Below, one piece after another: positions 17,322 through 26,280 of a stretch of 64,000 nt of DNA. Source of the DNA: Flexithrix dorotheae DSM 6795 (GTDB lineage: Bacteria > Bacteroidota > Bacteroidia > Cytophagales > Flammeovirgaceae); contig NZ_KB903439.1 of NCBI RefSeq assembly GCF_000379765.1, positions 98,762 through 162,761 of the forward strand, in the 5' to 3' direction. The first letter of the stretch is position 1, and every line of letters starts with the position of its first letter. The notes beneath the pieces were generated by a model that was not told where the DNA came from, made no database searches, and worked only from the letters and a program-made list of their open reading frames with translations. A program made the position numbers and the translations under genes.

Positions 17322-19934
17322 CTATTCGTCAGTAAGGGAATTTACCGGATTATTGGAGGCCACGTTTAAGGATTGCCAACTGATCACCAACAAAGCCAGC
17401 AGAAACAAGATACTTCCGGAGAGCATAAAAATTGCGGGAGTTAATTCCATCTGATAGGTGAATTCTGCCAAAAATTCTTTTGAAAGCCAGTAAATCAGTG
17501 GGATGGAAATGAAAAATGCTATTCCAATCAGGAATAAAAAACCTTTCGATACCAGTATAATGATATTGAACATTGTGGCTCCCAATACTTTCCTGACCCC
17601 AATTTCCTTTTTCCGCTGTTTCATCATAAAGGTTGAAATACTAAAAAGACCTAAAAGGGCAATGATTACAGCAATCCCTGAAAAAGTCATGGAAGTCATC
17701 CCCAGTCTCTCTTGAGTTTTATATAATTGATTAAAATCCTCATCTACAAAAGCATAACTGAATGGTTGATAGGCTCCTAAATCCTGCCAGGCTTCCTCCA
17801 GAAGCTGAATGCCTTCCTGATACTTCTCTGGATGGAGTTTTACCAAAAGACGATTGGTGGAATTTGGACTGTAAAAATGCACCAAAGGCTCTACTGATTG
17901 TTTTAAAGAGCGGTAATGGTAATCTTCTACCACACCGATGACTGGCCATCCATTTGTATTTTCTCCCCAGCCTCCAGGTTTTAGATATTTATTTTCCAGA
18001 TCGGTCCAACCGTATATTTTCATTGCTTTTTCATTGATAATCAATGCGTTCTCATCAGATTTAATAGAATCTGAAAAACCTCTGCCATGTAAAATATTGA
18101 TATCGAGCAAATCGAAATAATTGTGATCTATATTTATTTGTTTAAGCGAAAGCCCGTCCACCCCATTGGAATCCAGATTTTCAAACCAATTGTAATTATC
18201 CCAATATTTACCCGGTACATTTTCGCTAAGGGTAACGGCTTCAATGGCGGCATCATTGGGTAAATTCTCCCTGAGTCGCAGAAGATTTTGCTCCGTTTTT
18301 TCAGGATCTTTAAAGTAACCTGCATAGGTAAAGACAGACACAATATGGTCTCCTTTGAATTTCAGATCGTAAGATTTCATATAATCAATCTGTTGCCAGA
18401 TGACCATAGTTCCGGCAATAAAAACAAGGGAAATACCAAACTGAAAAATAATCAGTCCTTTTTGCAGCCATTGGCCCGAACCACTCCACTTTATCTTTTC
18501 TTTAAGCGATTTAATAGTTTGTACATTCGCCATCACCAAAGCAGTAGTGATACTGGAAATCATACCAACAGAAAAACACACCAGCACCAATAATAAGATG
18601 GAAGAAAGGTTATTGGTAATTTCCAACCGAATGCCCAAATTGTAGTAATCATTTACGGAAGGCAAAATACTATAAACCATCAGCATGGCAATGATCACTG
18701 AAACACCAGTAGTGAAAAATCCTTCCACCAAAAACTGGAAGACCAACTGGCTTTTATAAGAACCCAGCACTTTTCTCATTCCAATTTCCCTGGTTCTGGT
18801 CAACCATTGGGAAATCGATAAATTAATGAAATTGATACAGGAAATAAGCAAAATGGCAATGGCGATAATGCCCAACACTTTGGTGGTGCTGTCATTCTGG
18901 GAAATTCTGGAATGTTCTTCTTCCAGTGGTAAAAATGAAACCAGATTTGATTTTCGACCTTCCAAATAATATTTATCTGTAAATGCTGCGGTCTTTTCCT
19001 CTAAAGTTTGTGCTGAAGCGTTAGGTGATAATTTTACATAAGCCGTCATAAAAGTATTGTACCAGTTCCCCATCTGATCTTCATCCAGATGATTGGGACT
19101 TGAAGGCCAGGAAACCAATGCATCAAATTGCAGCGTAGAATTTGCCGGAGGGTTTTTAACTACCGCTTCTATTACTAAATCCATTTCCATTTCTTTCATT
19201 TGTAACACTTCACCAACTGGATTCTGGTAGCCAAATAATTTTTGAGATACTTCCTGGGTAATGGTTATTTTTCCCGGTTGCGATAAGGCATATTCCAAAT
19301 CACCATGTATGGTTTGAAAAGAGAAAATTGATGAAAAATCCGGGTCTACCACACCAAAATATAAATGAATACCTTCTTCTCCGGAAGTAAAAATATCTTC
19401 TGAATCATAAAAGCGAGTGCCTGCTACAATTTCAGGATAATCTTTCTTTAAATTGGGTAAAAGAGGCGTAACTACCAATGAGGAAATATTACCGTCTGGT
19501 CTTTTATCTGCCAGACGATAAATATGCTCAGATTCCGAATGGAATTTATCGTAAGATTGCTCAAAATCGATAATGAGGTACAATAATAAGGTGGCCGCAA
19601 TCCCCATCGATAGGCCAAATACATTAATCAGAGAGTTTACTTTGTATTTCACAAAACTCCTCCAACCCGATTTTAAAAAAGTTTTAAACATACCGTAATA
19701 ATTTAAATGATAATTTCCTTCTATTGACCGGATTATACCAGGTCGGAATAATTGGAGGACATCGAAAAAATATCTCCATTTGGCTTTTTGAGGGCCAATT
19801 TCTTCCAGATTTTTTTCAAATCTTTCGTTCAAATCTCCCTCTAGATCTTCAAGGTAGTCCGGGTGGCAATACCAACGGAAAAAGGCATGAACCCAATTAG
19901 GAGGGTTTGGTAATGGACGCTTTTGACTGGACAT
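17322..19934 (-). CDS. FtsX/MacB-type ABC permease with permease-prefix domain (ADOP-like)
   Basis: An 870-residue inner-membrane protein. The first ~80 residues (PNWVHAFFRWYCHPDYLEDLEGDL, FFDVLQLFRP) form the 'permease prefix' domain. Two tandem MacB_PCD-FtsX units follow, each with a large periplasmic domain and a transmembrane bundle, with the family motif REIGMRKVLGS in the first and KKEIGVRKVLGAT in the second. This duplicated orphan-permease layout is common in Acidobacteria and Bacteroidota and typically pairs with a PadR regulator, exactly as here: the padR gene ends 3 bp upstream, so the two are translationally coupled. No ATPase gene is adjacent. Such proteins are usually guessed to function in antimicrobial resistance or lipoprotein/peptide export; the substrate here is unknown. 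Confidence 0.9.
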   Translation of the reverse strand: MSSQKRPLPNPPNWVHAFFRWYCHPDYLEDLEGDLNERFEKNLEEIGPQKAKWRYFFDVLQLFRPGIIRSIEGNYHLNYYGMFKTFLKSGWRSFVKYKVNSLINVFGLSMGIAATLLLYLIIDFEQSYDKFHSESEHIYRLADKRPDGNISSLVVTPLLPNLKKDYPEIVAGTRFYDSEDIFTSGEEGIHLYFGVVDPDFSSIFSFQTIHGDLEYALSQPGKITITQEVSQKLFGYQNPVGEVLQMKEMEMDLVIEAVVKNPPANSTLQFDALVSWPSSPNHLDEDQMGNWYNTFMTAYVKLSPNASAQTLEEKTAAFTDKYYLEGRKSNLVSFLPLEEEHSRISQNDSTTKVLGIIAIAILLISCINFINLSISQWLTRTREIGMRKVLGSYKSQLVFQFLVEGFFTTGVSVIIAMLMVYSILPSVNDYYNLGIRLEITNNLSSILLLVLVCFSVGMISSITTALVMANVQTIKSLKEKIKWSGSGQWLQKGLIIFQFGISLVFIAGTMVIWQQIDYMKSYDLKFKGDHIVSVFTYAGYFKDPEKTEQNLLRLRENLPNDAAIEAVTLSENVPGKYWDNYNWFENLDSNGVDGLSLKQINIDHNYFDLLDINILHGRGFSDSIKSDENALIINEKAMKIYGWTDLENKYLKPGGWGENTNGWPVIGVVEDYHYRSLKQSVEPLVHFYSPNSTNRLLVKLHPEKYQEGIQLLEEAWQDLGAYQPFSYAFVDEDFNQLYKTQERLGMTSMTFSGIAVIIALLGLFSISTFMMKQRKKEIGVRKVLGATMFNIIILVSKGFLFLIGIAFFISIPLIYWLSKEFLAEFTYQMELTPAIFMLSGSILFLLALLVISWQSLNVASNNPVNSLTDE

Positions 19935-19937
19935 GGA

Positions 19938-20267
19938 TTAGTTATTAAATGACAAATTTGGGATGGCTTCCCACAAACTCATGCGTTGTTTTTTGGTTTC
20001 CTCTAAAATCTGAATACCATAATTGGTCACTGTGAAAAACCTTTTTCGCTTCCCTCCTCTTTCCTGAGTAGCTTCCCCCAATTCCGAGTTGAGATATCCC
20101 TTTTTTTCCAGCCTCCTCAATACTGTTTGAAGTGCTCCTATACTCACTTTCCGGTTAAGTCGATTTTCCAATTCTTCAATTATTGCAATTCCATAGGCCT
20201 TTCCGTTCAAAATAGCCACGGTTAGCATCACTACTTCTTCAAATTCTCCTAAATGATGTTTACTCAT
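19938..20267 (-). CDS. PadR family transcriptional regulator
   Basis: About 109 residues from the ATG at 20267 (MSKHHLGEFEEVVML). Starting further upstream would add a hydrophobic, non-homologous stretch. The PadR winged helix is clear: AYGIAIIEELENRLNRKVSIGALQTVLRRLEKKGYL, then a beta-wing RGGKRKRFFTVTNYG. It precedes the ABC permease by 3 bp and probably represses the shared promoter. The sequence just upstream (20268-20350) contains two TTACCTTAA(A/T)TGTAGTTTT stretches about 65 bp apart that could be its operators (inference). Confidence 0.9.
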   Translation of the reverse strand: MSKHHLGEFEEVVMLTVAILNGKAYGIAIIEELENRLNRKVSIGALQTVLRRLEKKGYLNSELGEATQERGGKRKRFFTVTNYGIQILEETKKQRMSLWEAIPNLSFNN

Positions 20268-20656
20268 AATTTTTATATTTACCTTAAATGTAGTTTTAAA
20301 AAAAATAAGAATCAAATTATTCGAGAATTATTTTTACCTTAATTGTAGTTTTTATAATTCAAATATCACTTTACTGCGCTTATTTATCCCTAAATTTTCA
20401 TAGAAAAATATGTTTGCAGTAAATTTTAATTATTGTTTTAGGCAAATTATCTCAACATATAGAAACAAAGAAAGGATTTTAAATGGAGGACATATGGCAG
20501 CAGTTTAGTTGGAAAGAGGTCAGTCAAAATGCATGTTTTTTGATCAGTTACTCCAGGAAATATTGGAAAAGCATAAATTAAAATCTACCAATCTCATCCT
20601 AAAGATTTTATGCTGTAAAATAATACTACCAGTCCATCCCCCCATTTTAAATCCTT
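20268..20656. promoter_or_regulatory. padR upstream region with a direct repeat
   Basis: TTTACCTTAAATGTAGTTTT (starting near 20279) recurs as TTTACCTTAATTGTAGTTTT (starting near 20333), a near-identical 20-bp direct repeat upstream of padR and a plausible operator pair. The rest of the gap has only a 32-codon frame (20483-20581, plus strand, MEDIWQQFSWKEV start) with no recognisable relative. It may be a remnant or chance. Confidence 0.5.
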
Positions 20657-22744
20657 TTAATTTTTTGTAGTAAGATTCATATACTCCTGATTGATTCTTT
20701 TAATTTCCACCCTTCGGTTTAACTCCCTTCCATTTACTTCATCATCATTTGAAGCCAAAGGAAAATTCTCCCCATAACCTACCGCCACAATTCGGCTTTT
20801 GTCAATTCCTTTTTCAATAAGGTAAAGTGCTACTGCTTTTGCTCGCTGATCGGACAGTTTCATATTGTATTCATTGGACCCATTACTATCAGTATGACCA
20901 GCAACTTCAATAATAATATCCGACTGTGTTAACAAGAATTCCCCAATCCTGTCTAATTCACCATAAAATTGTTCCTTGATAATGGAATTATCATTATCAA
21001 AATATAAGCTAAGGTTTATACTTTTACCTAAAGCCAGTTTTGGTAAATTAAGTTTTTTGTGTTCAGGAGGATCTTCAAGAGGCTTTTCTAAAGCTAAATC
21101 TCCTACAGAAATTTCAATTTTAGAAGGAATATCCTCAGAGAACAAGATATCATTTTCCTGCCAATCATTTATGGCGGATAACCTTATACTTTTTGTTTTG
21201 GAGAAAATCTCCCTATTAACTGTTGGAAGTTCGTCTCCAAATTTATTGACGTCTAATACAAAATCGTAGATATTGTCATTTACATCTTTGAAAGAAACCT
21301 TCACCATATACTTCTCTTTGTGCAATAAAGTAGAAGATTTAATGATTGAAATCTCTACCTCTGTTTCTATAGGAATAATTAATTCATATTTTCCATGGCT
21401 ATTTGTTACCGTTTCATATACTACTTCATTGGCATTTTTCACCTGAATTTTACCATTGGAGATAGGTTTTTGAGATTGTTTTTCCAACAGTCTTCCCTCC
21501 ATTTTCACTTTATCAAACAAAAAAGAGTTATAAATATCAGGTCCTCCATATCCTCCAGGACGAGATGAAGAAAAATAGGCTACTTTCCCATAATTGACAT
21601 AAAAAATATCATCAAAAACTGAGTTGATGGGCACACCAAGGTTTTGTGGTTCTTCCCATTGCTGAAGTAAAGAATCATATCTTGTTTTAAATATATCAAA
21701 TCCTCCCATTGAGGTATGCCCTTTAGAACTGAAGTAAAGGGTGCCATCCTCTGCAAGGAAAGGTGAATCTTCATCAAACCTGGTATTTAAATTTGTCAGT
21801 GGCTTTGGCTCCGTCCAGTTCCCATCTTTGTCTTTTGTACTAAAATATAAATCCAGATCAGTATCATAGGTGCCATAATTGGAGGAGAAAAATATGGTAT
21901 TGCCCTCATTTGCGATAAAACAATGGGCTTCATACGATGGGGTATTTATCCCTTTTATGCCCTTTCCCTTTTGCCACACTCCATTTTCAAATTCAGAAAT
22001 ATGTAAATCTCCCTTATGATAAGTCACCATTTTACGGTCATTATCGAACAATTGAATGGTGGCATCATTCCCATTGGAATTCATGCCTTTTATTGGCTTG
22101 GGTTTATTCCATTCAAATGTTTCCTCATCCATGATGGTTGTAAAAATATTTTCATCATCTGAAAGGCTCTCGTCCTTTGCCAGATTTGAAACTTTTGAGG
22201 TAAATAATATAGTTTTATGATCTGAGGAGATAACAGTGCTATATTCCCGGTTTGTGGTATTCACATTTGGTCCAAGGTTTTTAACTATTACATGATTTTC
22301 GGCTTTATAATAATCCTGAGCATAATGGATCATTTGCTTTAACCTGGCCTTTTGTTCCGCAATTTCAGAATGGTCACTCACTTGTTCAAGTTTGGCCATT
22401 GCCTTTTCAAACTTCAGGTTTTGATAATATGCTCTGGCCAAATGGTAGGGTAACTCAGAATAATAATCGCCTGTCTGTTTCTTTACTTCCTTTAAATATT
22501 CAAGGGCTTTTTTGGGTGATTGAGATTCCAGATGGCAAATTCCTGCATAATATTTTGCCTCAATATTATCCGGACTTTGATACAACACATCTAAAAAATA
22601 GTTATAGGCTTCTTTTAGATTCCCCTGCTCAAATTCTTTTTTCCCTTTTAGTAATTGTTTTTTCGAAGATTGAGCAAGTGTTAAGTTTATGATGGAACAA
22701 AACAATAGGGCAACAATAAGTACTTTTTCAACTTTTTTCATCAC
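20657..22744 (-). CDS. PorE-like OmpA family protein (TPR, PD40 propeller, OmpA)
   Basis: 695 residues. A signal peptide (to about residue 24) is followed by TPR-like helices (about 25-140). A PD40/WD40-like beta-propeller comes next, with repeated IFFSSNYGTYDTDLDLYFSTK and LYFSSKGHTSMGGFDIFKT motifs (about 160-400). Then there is a carboxypeptidase-regulatory-like Ig fold (about 410-500) and a C-terminal OmpA peptidoglycan-binding domain (VAGHTDSNGSNEYNMKLSDQRAKAV, RIVAVGYGENFP). This domain order matches PorE, the periplasmic T9SS component that ties the machinery to peptidoglycan, but many Bacteroidota paralogues share it. Its presence alongside a T9SS-sorted protein at 31407 is consistent. 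Whether it is a true T9SS part or a related anchor cannot be decided here. Confidence 0.85.
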   Translation of the reverse strand: MMKKVEKVLIVALLFCSIINLTLAQSSKKQLLKGKKEFEQGNLKEAYNYFLDVLYQSPDNIEAKYYAGICHLESQSPKKALEYLKEVKKQTGDYYSELPYHLARAYYQNLKFEKAMAKLEQVSDHSEIAEQKARLKQMIHYAQDYYKAENHVIVKNLGPNVNTTNREYSTVISSDHKTILFTSKVSNLAKDESLSDDENIFTTIMDEETFEWNKPKPIKGMNSNGNDATIQLFDNDRKMVTYHKGDLHISEFENGVWQKGKGIKGINTPSYEAHCFIANEGNTIFFSSNYGTYDTDLDLYFSTKDKDGNWTEPKPLTNLNTRFDEDSPFLAEDGTLYFSSKGHTSMGGFDIFKTRYDSLLQQWEEPQNLGVPINSVFDDIFYVNYGKVAYFSSSRPGGYGGPDIYNSFLFDKVKMEGRLLEKQSQKPISNGKIQVKNANEVVYETVTNSHGKYELIIPIETEVEISIIKSSTLLHKEKYMVKVSFKDVNDNIYDFVLDVNKFGDELPTVNREIFSKTKSIRLSAINDWQENDILFSEDIPSKIEISVGDLALEKPLEDPPEHKKLNLPKLALGKSINLSLYFDNDNSIIKEQFYGELDRIGEFLLTQSDIIIEVAGHTDSNGSNEYNMKLSDQRAKAVALYLIEKGIDKSRIVAVGYGENFPLASNDDEVNGRELNRRVEIKRINQEYMNLTTKN

Positions 22745-22870
22745 TAATCAATAAAATTAAAACAAAGTAGTATATTGGTAGTTTGCTCTTAACTTAATTG
22801 AAATTGTGAATTCTAATTTTGTGCCTTTTATAAATTCATTGATTATCAGTTGGTTACAAAATGCTTATGT

Positions 22871-22901
22871 GAGAATTTGTCTTAAAAATAGACAAATTCT
22901 C
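22871..22901. terminator. 12-bp stem hairpin with flanking T/A tract
   Basis: GAGAATTTGTCT (22871-22882) pairs exactly with 22890-22901 and is followed by ATTTTT on the plus strand. It lies between the PhyH gene and the start of the PorE-like gene, both on minus. The T-tract is on the wrong strand for those genes, so it may be bidirectional or a leader element. The rest of 22745-23099 shows no gene. Confidence 0.5.
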
Positions 22902-23099
22902 ATTTTTAGATAAAAATAATGTAATGCATTCCCTAAAATTACATACAATTACTGCAGGTAATTTTTCTGGGTTTTTGCCTAAAATTTTCCAATAAGCCTT
23001 TTCTATAAAATCATAATTTTAGCATAATAAAAAATATTAACTTTTAAGCCATTGAGATTTGCTGTTCAGGCAGCTCTAAGGATTGTTATTTTCTAAAAA

Positions 23100-24083
23100 T
23101 CACCACTTCCTTAAGCCCGAAAGTTTTTCCCCCAGCTCATTTAATTCAGCCGTTTTATATTTCTTTTGTTCCCAATTTCTCGGGTCTCCGGGAAATGCAT
23201 ATCCTTCGGGAGCAATTCTGTCCTTCCAGGATTTTATCCTCCAGTTTTTGAGGTCTTCATTTTCTTCTTCTGCGGGCATCATTGAAATATACTGGGCAAT
23301 TCTGACCTTATTTTTGGATAGGTTTGGTCGAATACCATGCGGTTGTAAACTATTAAAAATTAATAAATCGCCTGCTTCCAGTTTCACTTTTACCAGATGC
23401 TCTTCCAGTCCGGAAATATCCGGCTTAAAATGATCCCGATCGGTGGGCTGAGTCAGTTTCCAGGTATCATAATTTCTATAAAGTGCTGGAATACACTGGA
23501 ATCCACCCATGTTTTCATCGGTCTGATCAGCAAGGGCCAATACCCCCTGTACATTTTGTGGTTTGGTTTCCGGGTCATAGTCCCAGTGGATAAAACCTTT
23601 ATATTCAAAACCTGGCCGAAGAGGGAAATTCAGATTGGCCCGGTCAATAGTTACCCAGAGTTTTTCTGTTCCCCATATATCTACAAAAGCATCATATACC
23701 TTTTGAGTTTGCCGATTGTTCCACAAATGCTGGTTATTATATACTTCCACCATTCCCGTACCTGTCAGTTCTTTCATTTGCATTTCTGCTCTGGGAGGGG
23801 TATACCAGGTGGTCGGATCATCCGGTTTTTTTTCTTCAAATTCCCATAGAAATTTTGCAGTTGCAGCAGCCTGTTCCCTTGGAACTGCATTTTTTACCAC
23901 CACATATCCATTATGAATCCAAAATTGCCAATCTTCTTCACTTAATACTCGAAGTGGTTTTCCATTACTTCTGTCATTCAGTTTCACTTTACTGCTTTTG
24001 GCAGTAGAAGGATTCCCTGGAATTTCTTTATGTGCATTATTGGGAATTGTTGTGGTTGCCATGGTTTGATTGGTGTTTTCCAT
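23100..24083 (-). CDS. phytanoyl-CoA dioxygenase (PhyH) family protein
   Basis: 327 residues. This is an Fe(II)/2-oxoglutarate dioxygenase of the PhyH family: the core begins WQFWIHNGYVVVKNAVP, the proximal iron ligands are in FIHWDYD (HxD), and the distal His is in LQPHGIRPNLS followed by the 2-oxoglutarate Arg (KVRIAQYISM). It is cytoplasmic, with no signal peptide. It is divergently transcribed from an AraC regulator 145 bp away, a common arrangement in Bacteroidota in which the regulator responds to the dioxygenase substrate or product. The substrate is not readable; many PhyH proteins in such settings hydroxylate small organic acids or secondary metabolites. Confidence 0.85.
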   Translation of the reverse strand: MENTNQTMATTTIPNNAHKEIPGNPSTAKSSKVKLNDRSNGKPLRVLSEEDWQFWIHNGYVVVKNAVPREQAAATAKFLWEFEEKKPDDPTTWYTPPRAEMQMKELTGTGMVEVYNNQHLWNNRQTQKVYDAFVDIWGTEKLWVTIDRANLNFPLRPGFEYKGFIHWDYDPETKPQNVQGVLALADQTDENMGGFQCIPALYRNYDTWKLTQPTDRDHFKPDISGLEEHLVKVKLEAGDLLIFNSLQPHGIRPNLSKNKVRIAQYISMMPAEEENEDLKNWRIKSWKDRIAPEGYAFPGDPRNWEQKKYKTAELNELGEKLSGLRKW

Positions 24084-24228
24084 TTTCTTTCATGTTTTAT
24101 TTACTAATTATTCCATACAAAAGTAACATCAGCCTCCCTCCGCTTCTACCTTGATTTTGCTTCATATTTGTACAATATTGATATTTCTTGATAAATTTAT
24201 AATCCAAAAGCATATTTAAGACAATAAA

Positions 24229-25074
24229 TTGAAAACCCAATTCGAAAATATCACTCCGGATGCCAATAGCTCTTTTAAATTATTACTCAATCCCAGATTA
24301 AGTGATTTGTTTTACTGGCACTTTCATCCTGAATTTGAACTGGTATATATAGAAGGGGCAAATGGAACCCGACACGTGGGGAGCCATATTTCAAAATATA
24401 TAGGAAGTGATTTAGTACTAATTGGTTCAAACATCCCTCACCTCAATTTTGATTATGGTGTAAAAACCGACTATAAAAAAGTAGTGCTTCAGATTCATCC
24501 AACTTTTGTTCAGCAGATATTTGAAAAAATAACTGAATTAACCGCCATCAAAGCCTTATTTCAATTATCACAATATGGGGTGGCCTTTTCTGGCAAAACC
24601 AAAGAGAAAATTGGGCAAAAAATGAACAAATTTTCTACACTTTCCCCATTTAATCAGTTTCTTGAAGTCCTTCATATTTTTCAGCATCTGGCTCATTCTG
24701 AAGAAAGGGAATTACTTCACGATCAGCCCGTAAAAAATCAATTCAATATAAAAGAGCAAAACCGGTTGAGGCAGGTATATGTTTTTATTGACCAGCATTA
24801 TAAAAGGAAAATTGGGGTAGATGAAGTAGCCGGTTTAACCAACCTGACCAAGGCGGCTTTCTGCAGGTATTTTAAAAAAGCATCTGGCTATACCTTTACT
24901 GATTTCCTGAACAGGTATAGAATCGGGCAAGCCAAAAAACTGCTTTTGTTAGGCCACAATGTAAGTGAGGCCTGTTTCGAAAGTGGATTTGAAAGTCTTT
25001 CTTATTTCAACAGGATATTCCGAAGAATAACCCATGAAAACCCTCTTGCTTTTAGGAACAGACATCTGCGGTAA
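24229..25074 (+). CDS. AraC family transcriptional regulator
   Basis: 281 residues. The start is a TTG at 24229; an in-frame stop lies four codons upstream and there is no ATG nearby. The N-terminal cupin-like effector domain (YWHFHPEFELVYIEG) is followed by a C-terminal double HTH of the AraC type (VDEVAGLTNLTKAAFCRYFKK, VSEACFESGFESLSYFNRIFRR). The WHxHPEFEL sequence is typical of sugar or small-molecule-binding cupins. It probably controls the divergent PhyH gene. Terminated at 25090-25115. Confidence 0.9.
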   Translation: MKTQFENITPDANSSFKLLLNPRLSDLFYWHFHPEFELVYIEGANGTRHVGSHISKYIGSDLVLIGSNIPHLNFDYGVKTDYKKVVLQIHPTFVQQIFEKITELTAIKALFQLSQYGVAFSGKTKEKIGQKMNKFSTLSPFNQFLEVLHIFQHLAHSEERELLHDQPVKNQFNIKEQNRLRQVYVFIDQHYKRKIGVDEVAGLTNLTKAAFCRYFKKASGYTFTDFLNRYRIGQAKKLLLLGHNVSEACFESGFESLSYFNRIFRRITHENPLAFRNRHLR

Positions 25075-25089
25075 TTTCTTATAAAAGAA

Positions 25090-25115
25090 AAAACCCCTGA
25101 TTGCTCAGCGGTTTT
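25090..25115 (+). terminator. intrinsic terminator after AraC gene
   Basis: AAAACC-C-CTG pairs with CAG-C-GGTTTT around a 6-nt loop, with one C-C mismatch, followed by GTTTTAC. It begins 16 bp after the araC stop and sits in the convergent gap to the small minus-strand ORF. Confidence 0.65.
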
Positions 25116-25140
25116 GTTTTACATTTTTCTTTAATTTCGT

Positions 25141-25404
25141 TTACTTATCCTCAGGTACTGCCAGAAAAAATTTTCCCCTTTTGGGACTGGCTTTTCCGGT
25201 TTCCCAATCGAATCCATATTTTTCCCCAAGTCTCTTCCAGAAAGCAATCAACTTGCTATCCGGAATTTCCCCGAGATTATTTCCCTTGGTTAAAGTGGAT
25301 ATCTCCTCATATTCTTCCACTGTCATTTCATATTCATTATAGCCTTCTGGTGGTGTTTCTTCTTGCATTTCTTTTCGCCTTTTTTCTCCGACAAATTTAA
25401 GCAT
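25141..25404 (-). CDS. small acidic protein in the rep operon
   Basis: 87 residues, or 76 if started at the second Met (25371), which has a purine-rich AAGGCGAAAAGAA leader. It is rich in Glu/Lys with no signal or membrane segment; the C-terminus ASPKRGKFFLAVPEDK is distinctive. It follows the Bro-N gene by 79 bp on the same strand and is probably the last gene of rep-bro-orf. I do not recognise a family. Its position suggests a plasmid maintenance or copy-control role (inference only). Confidence 0.6.
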   Translation of the reverse strand: MLKFVGEKRRKEMQEETPPEGYNEYEMTVEEYEEISTLTKGNNLGEIPDSKLIAFWKRLGEKYGFDWETGKASPKRGKFFLAVPEDK

Positions 25405-25483
25405 TTGCCTAGAATATCATTTTAATTTTTTTAATCTTTCTTCCAGCAAAAAACCTTTTCGGCTGAATAAATTTTGCTTCCCG

Positions 25484-26215
25484 TTATTTTTTCAACTTTT
25501 TAATATTTTCCTGAGGGGGAATTTCTTCCGGGTTTCTTCCAATCCCTTCTTTTATACTTTCCCTCAACCATTTATTAGACTGTTTGTGTACTTCTTTTAT
25601 ATTTTCTTCTCCTTCCACATCCTCCTTATTCACATTAAAATCGGAAATTGAAGTAAAATAATCTTTTCCCTTCAATAAAATTTCGTGCATTTTGGTATCG
25701 GCATCTTCATCCTCGGATATTCCAAATTTTTCTTTCAAATCCCTGGTGTTAAAAAGCACCTCATCTCCGGCTTCCAGTACTCTTTTAAATCCCTGGTCGT
25801 CCACTCCCCTACCCTTTGCTGTTTCTTTAAATTTTCCCTGAGTTTGTTTAAGTTTATTAAATGCGGTCAGACGCTTATTGACCTTTTCATCCACATGTTG
25901 GCTTCCCACTTTTGCGAGCCACAGCTTAAAGGGTTCTGCTTTTTTAGAAGGCACTGATTGAATTATTCTAAAAAGCCCCTCTTTATTCGCACAGGAAGTT
26001 TTATAACTTTTCCCATCCGAGGAAGGAATTTTCAGATCGTGACAAACCGTCACGATCTGGGGTTCTCTACGCTTAAGCTGCCTCCAATAGGCCTTCGCAT
26101 CCTTGCTTTCAGTCAACACCCCAATCACATCAGGAACCGCAAAATACCATTGCTTTTCCGCTTCATGCCACACCCTGCGAATTTCATTATTATCGAACAG
26201 AATTACTTCGTTCAT
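25484..26215 (-). CDS. Bro-N / DinD-like protein
   Basis: 243 residues. The N-terminus (ILFDNNEIRRVWHEAEKQWYFAVPDVIGVLT, then AYWRQLKRREPQIVTVCHDLKI) is a BRO-N domain, found in phage antirepressors and in DinD, the LexA-regulated RecA antagonist of enterobacteria. The segment AEPFKLWLAKVGSQHVDE and NKRLTAFNKLKQTQ resemble DinD; the long acidic C-terminus is also DinD-like. It lies 65 bp downstream of rep on the same strand and so probably in one transcript. Such proteins usually act by binding a repressor or RecA in the cytoplasm. A role in coupling plasmid replication to DNA damage is speculative. Confidence 0.75.
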   Translation of the reverse strand: MNEVILFDNNEIRRVWHEAEKQWYFAVPDVIGVLTESKDAKAYWRQLKRREPQIVTVCHDLKIPSSDGKSYKTSCANKEGLFRIIQSVPSKKAEPFKLWLAKVGSQHVDEKVNKRLTAFNKLKQTQGKFKETAKGRGVDDQGFKRVLEAGDEVLFNTRDLKEKFGISEDEDADTKMHEILLKGKDYFTSISDFNVNKEDVEGEENIKEVHKQSNKWLRESIKEGIGRNPEEIPPQENIKKLKK

Positions 26216-26280
26216 ATTTTCAATGGTTTTCTATTTACCCACAACTTATAATTTGTAATACTTCCTTAAAACTAAGCCAG

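Noticed and set aside
20483..20581. 32-codon ORF upstream of padR
   Set aside because: Too short and without a recognisable relative; noted only within the intergenic entry as a possible remnant.
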